A stretch of 7,810 nt of DNA, taken from NCBI GenBank assembly GCA_020848315.1, contig JADLAH010000313.1, positions 1 to 7,810 of the forward strand, written 5' to 3'. Source of the stretch: Chitinophagales bacterium (lineage in GTDB: Bacteria > Bacteroidota > Bacteroidia > Chitinophagales > JADIYW01). The translations under genes were made by a program, and so were the position numbers. Below the pieces are notes generated by a model, which was not told the DNA's origin, searched no databases, and saw only the letters and a program-made list of their open reading frames with translations. Every line of letters starts with the position of its first letter. Positions within the stretch are counted from its first letter, which is position 1. Shown here piece after piece: positions 5,208-7,810 of this stretch.

Positions 5208-7031
5208 TTAATGGTGAATTTTATCTTTCTTTTCTTCTTCTGTCAAAGGAACAGTCTGAGGGATGAAGTCTACATCGCTGTTTGGATCGCGGCTGTAATC
5301 ATATGGCCAACGGTGTACTTCCGGCAAGTCGCCTTCCCAGTTGCCGTGGATACCTTCGATAGGTGAAGTCCACTCCAGTGTGTTAGCCTGCCAAGGATTT
5401 TGAGTGGATTTTCTTCCACGTTTGATACTCCAGAAGAAGTTCACCAAAAATATCAACTGACCGAGGAATACGATGATAGCAGCAATACTGATTACTTTAT
5501 TCAGTGTTCCGTAGTGAGCAAAAGCCTCAAACTCATTGAATGTATAATATCTTCTAGGTACACCTGCCAGACCTAAGAAGTGCATAGGCCAGAAAATCAG
5601 GTAAGAACCCACAAAAGTTATCGCGAAGTGAATGTAAGCCATTGTCTCATTCATCATACGACCGAACATGCGTGGGAACCAGTGATATACACCTGCGAAC
5701 ATACCAAAGAATGCCGCGATACCCATTACGATATGGAAGTGAGCAATTACGAAGTAAGTATCGTGCAACTGAATATCCACGGTAGAGTTACCTAACCAGA
5801 TACCTGTTAAACCACCGGAGATAAACATCGATACGAAACCGATGGCAAACATGGATGGTGGGTTGATTTTGATGTTACCTCTCCACAAAGTAGTCAGCCA
5901 GTTGAATACTTTTACAGCGGAAGGAATGGCGATCAAGAGGGTAAACAAAGTAAATACGGAACCGAGGAATGGGTTCATACCAGTCATAAACATGTGGTGT
6001 GCCCATACGATGAAACCTAATACCGTGATACCGAGGATAGAGAAAATCATCGCTTTGTAACCGAAGATTGGTTTACGGGAATGTATCGCCAAAATCTCTG
6101 ATACCATACCCATAGCAGGCAGGATTACGATATATACCTCAGGGTGTCCCAGGAACCAGAATAAGTGCTGGAACAAGATTGGAGAACCACCGGCGTAAGG
6201 CAAGGCCTGACCGCCGATTACTATATTGGATAAATAGAAGCTGGTACCCAAACTTCTGTCAAAAATCAATAATACTACTGCGGAAACCAATACCGGGAAA
6301 GATAAGATACCGATGATAGCGGTAAAGAACAGTGCCCACACAGTCAACGGCATTTTAAACATGCTCATTCCTTTGGTACGCATATTCAGTACGGTAGAAA
6401 CATAGTTCAAACCGCCCAATAAAGTAGAAGCTACGAACAACACCATGGAAATCAACCACCATGTCATACCGTCACCGGAGCCCGGTGATGTCTGTGGCAA
6501 TGCGCTCAATGGCGGATAAATAGTCCATCCGGCAGATGCAGCACCTGTAGGGAGGAAAATAGAACCGAACATAACCACACTGGCAGTAAAGAACAACCAG
6601 AAAGACAATGCATTCATTAAAGGAGACGCCATATCACGTGCACCGATTTGCAACGGAATAAGGATATTGGCAAATGTACCACTCAAACTCGCTGTTAATA
6701 CGAAGAAGACCATGATAGTACCGTGCATCGTTACCATCATGTAGTAGGCTTCCGGATTCAGTTTACCGTCAGTATACCATGCTGCGAACATTTTCTCGAG
6801 GATCGGAAACGTTTCATCCGGCCAGCCTAACTGGATACGGAAGATTACCGACATCAATCCACCGATGACAGCCCAAATCATACCCATGATTAAGAACTGC
6901 TTACCAATGGTTTTGTGGTCTAAACTGAAGATATATTTACTGAGGAAAGTCTCAGTATGGTGATGCCCTGTATGACCGTGCGCGTGAGCATGCTCAGTAG
7001 CCGGTGAATCAATTACAGTTGTGGTTTGCAT
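5208..7031 (-). CDS. coxA: cytochrome c oxidase subunit I (catalytic, haem-copper type A1)
   Basis: 607 residues, about twelve membrane helices. It reduces O2 to water at the haem a3-CuB site and pumps protons. All ligands are present: His103 (TMHGT, haem a), His296 with Tyr300 in LGHPEVY (294-300), His345-His346 in WAHHMF, His431 (haem a3) and His433 (haem a) in AHFHIVMG (430-437). Glu298 of GHPEVY marks subtype A1. D-channel residues Asn122, Asp133 and Asn140 and K-channel Lys374 (VKVFNW) are in place, so proton pumping is expected. The C-terminus has the usual EWTSP-x-EGIHGNW segment (553-565). Oddity: a histidine-rich N-terminus, with seven His within residues 14-25, predicted to be cytoplasmic. 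The haem A3 farnesyl and partner subunits come from the neighbouring ctaB, coxB and coxC genes. The coxB-coxA gap is 53 bp with no convincing promoter or Shine-Dalgarno sequence. The ATG start gives the standard SLDHKTIGKQF (36-46) entry to helix 1. Confidence 0.98.
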   Translation of the reverse strand: MQTTTVIDSPATEHAHAHGHTGHHHTETFLSKYIFSLDHKTIGKQFLIMGMIWAVIGGLMSVIFRIQLGWPDETFPILEKMFAAWYTDGKLNPEAYYMMVTMHGTIMVFFVLTASLSGTFANILIPLQIGARDMASPLMNALSFWLFFTASVVMFGSIFLPTGAASAGWTIYPPLSALPQTSPGSGDGMTWWLISMVLFVASTLLGGLNYVSTVLNMRTKGMSMFKMPLTVWALFFTAIIGILSFPVLVSAVVLLIFDRSLGTSFYLSNIVIGGQALPYAGGSPILFQHLFWFLGHPEVYIVILPAMGMVSEILAIHSRKPIFGYKAMIFSILGITVLGFIVWAHHMFMTGMNPFLGSVFTLFTLLIAIPSAVKVFNWLTTLWRGNIKINPPSMFAIGFVSMFISGGLTGIWLGNSTVDIQLHDTYFVIAHFHIVMGIAAFFGMFAGVYHWFPRMFGRMMNETMAYIHFAITFVGSYLIFWPMHFLGLAGVPRRYYTFNEFEAFAHYGTLNKVISIAAIIVFLGQLIFLVNFFWSIKRGRKSTQNPWQANTLEWTSPIEGIHGNWEGDLPEVHRWPYDYSRDPNSDVDFIPQTVPLTEEEKKDKIHH

Positions 7032-7084
7032 AGGATAGGAATTAAACTATTTTGAATTTTATTTACTCTTCTTGGTATATCTTA

Positions 7085-7810
7085 TTAATGTGCACTTACA
7101 CTTGCAGTTACCGGAGCTACTGAAGAATCAGCTGCTGATGCTGCTTCTTTCTCCGCCATAGCCGGTTTTACCACCGTCTCATAATAAGATTTCTGTGATC
7201 TCATCCACTTTTTATACTCTTCTACAGAAACTACACGTACTTTCTTTTTCATGTTGTAGTGACCGGTACCACATCCCTGATTACAAGCCAATACGTATTC
7301 AAAGTTAGGATTATTTGTAATCTTTTTCATCTCCTCTGTCGTGATGGTTGGTCTGAACCACAGGTGGGTAGGTACCCCCGGCACCGCGTCCATCATCAGA
7401 CGGAAATGAGGCAGATAGAAGTTGTGAATCACATCCAAGGCACCGATATTGACAGATACAGGCTTATTTACAGGCAATACAATCTCGTCTGCAATGAAGT
7501 CATCATGACTCGATTTATCATTCCAGTTAACCCCCAGTTCATTGTCAGAGTTTACCAGTGTAAAGTCTCTTTTACCCAACTGCTTGTCTTTACCTGCATA
7601 ACGGATAACCCAAGCAAATTGTTTACCTGTAGCCTCAATAACGATAGCATCTTTTGGCGTTGGAGAAAACACTTTGAACCATTTCTGGATACCCAAACCA
7701 ATCAGGATAGTGAGGGCGATAGCCGGCACAACTGTCCATGCTACTTCCAGCGTATTGTTATCAGCGTAGAAATATGCTTTTCTGTCTTTGCGGTAGTGGT
7801 ATTTGTATAC
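7085..7810 (-). CDS. coxB: cytochrome c oxidase subunit II (CuA subunit), 5' end outside window
   Basis: The frame is open to the right edge: 241 residues are visible. The true start and the first membrane helix lie outside; the GTG at 7729 is an internal valine codon, since upstream codons read NNTLEVAWTVVPAIAL, the classic entry to helix 2. The protein takes electrons from cytochrome c at a binuclear CuA centre outside the membrane. In the visible numbering, helix 2 spans about 21-42, then a cupredoxin domain with His129 (DVIHNFYLPHF), the MDAVPG turn (140-145) and the CuA loop CNQGCGTGHYNM: Cys176, Gln178, Cys180, His184 and Met187. The usual glutamate, which contributes a backbone carbonyl, is Gln178. 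The chain ends in an Ala/Ser/Val-rich tail after EEYKKWM, with no CxxCH, so no cytochrome c domain is fused. Two in-frame stops follow each other (TAATAA). coxA starts 53 bp downstream. Confidence 0.96.
   Translation of the reverse strand, partial: VYKYHYRKDRKAYFYADNNTLEVAWTVVPAIALTILIGLGIQKWFKVFSPTPKDAIVIEATGKQFAWVIRYAGKDKQLGKRDFTLVNSDNELGVNWNDKSSHDDFIADEIVLPVNKPVSVNIGALDVIHNFYLPHFRLMMDAVPGVPTHLWFRPTITTEEMKKITNNPNFEYVLACNQGCGTGHYNMKKKVRVVSVEEYKKWMRSQKSYYETVVKPAMAEKEAASAADSSVAPVTASVSAH

Noticed and set aside
7032..7084. Promoter or riboswitch between coxB and coxA
   Set aside because: A/T-rich 53-bp gap with no TTTG / TAnnTTTG pair and no stable hairpin that I can see.
7727..7729. GTG as the start of coxB
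   Set aside because: Codons upstream to the window edge stay in frame and encode the conserved NNTLEVAWTVVP entry to helix 2, so the GTG is internal.
1..7810. CRISPR arrays, tRNA or rRNA genes, insertion sequences, long repeats
   Set aside because: No periodic repeats, cloverleaf-like sequences, transposase motifs or flanking inverted repeats were seen; nearly all bases are in minus-strand genes.

Overview
The window carries a cytochrome c oxidase (aa3-type, haem-copper family A1) structural and assembly gene cluster. Every gene I can support is on the minus strand, so transcription runs from high to low coordinates. The gene order is coxB (5' end outside the window), coxA, ctaB, two tandem subunit III genes, a small subunit IV gene, an SCO1/SenC copper chaperone, a DUF420/CtaM-like assembly protein, a 79-residue CxxC membrane protein, and finally aroA (3' end outside the window). 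This order, the paired subunit III genes, the near absence of Shine-Dalgarno sequences and two promoters resembling the Bacteroidota TTTG / TAnnTTTG consensus all point to a member of Bacteroidota, perhaps Chitinophagaceae or a relative. The lineage below phylum is a guess.

Layout. 7085-7810 is coxB, with the first membrane helix missing and the CuA domain complete. 5208-7031 is coxA, with all haem and CuB ligands. 4279-5187 is ctaB (haem O synthase), apparently starting at TTG. 3668-4276 and 2902-3645 are two different subunit III proteins. 2532-2858 is subunit IV. 1809-2519 is SCO1/SenC. Gaps from coxA to SCO1 are 2-43 bp, which fits one operon. An 80-bp gap follows that contains an almost perfect Bacteroidota promoter, then DUF420 (1171-1728). 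A 55-bp gap with a weaker promoter and a palindrome in its spacer precedes the CxxC gene (876-1115). A 113-bp gap separates this from aroA (1-762), an unrelated shikimate-pathway gene.

How the genes work together. CoxA, CoxB, the two CoxC proteins and CoxD make the membrane oxidase that reduces O2 and pumps protons. CtaB starts the conversion of haem B towards haem A. SCO1 probably delivers copper to CuA. DUF420 proteins are known assembly factors for aa3 oxidases, and the CxxC protein may join this maturation set (inference). No cytochrome c domain is fused to CoxB, so electrons should come from a separate cytochrome c or from a partner encoded elsewhere.

No RNA genes, mobile elements or CRISPR arrays were seen. 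This is mostly a well-known locus. The points worth a second look are the CxxC protein, the internal promoters and palindrome, and altered family motifs in SCO1 and AroA.
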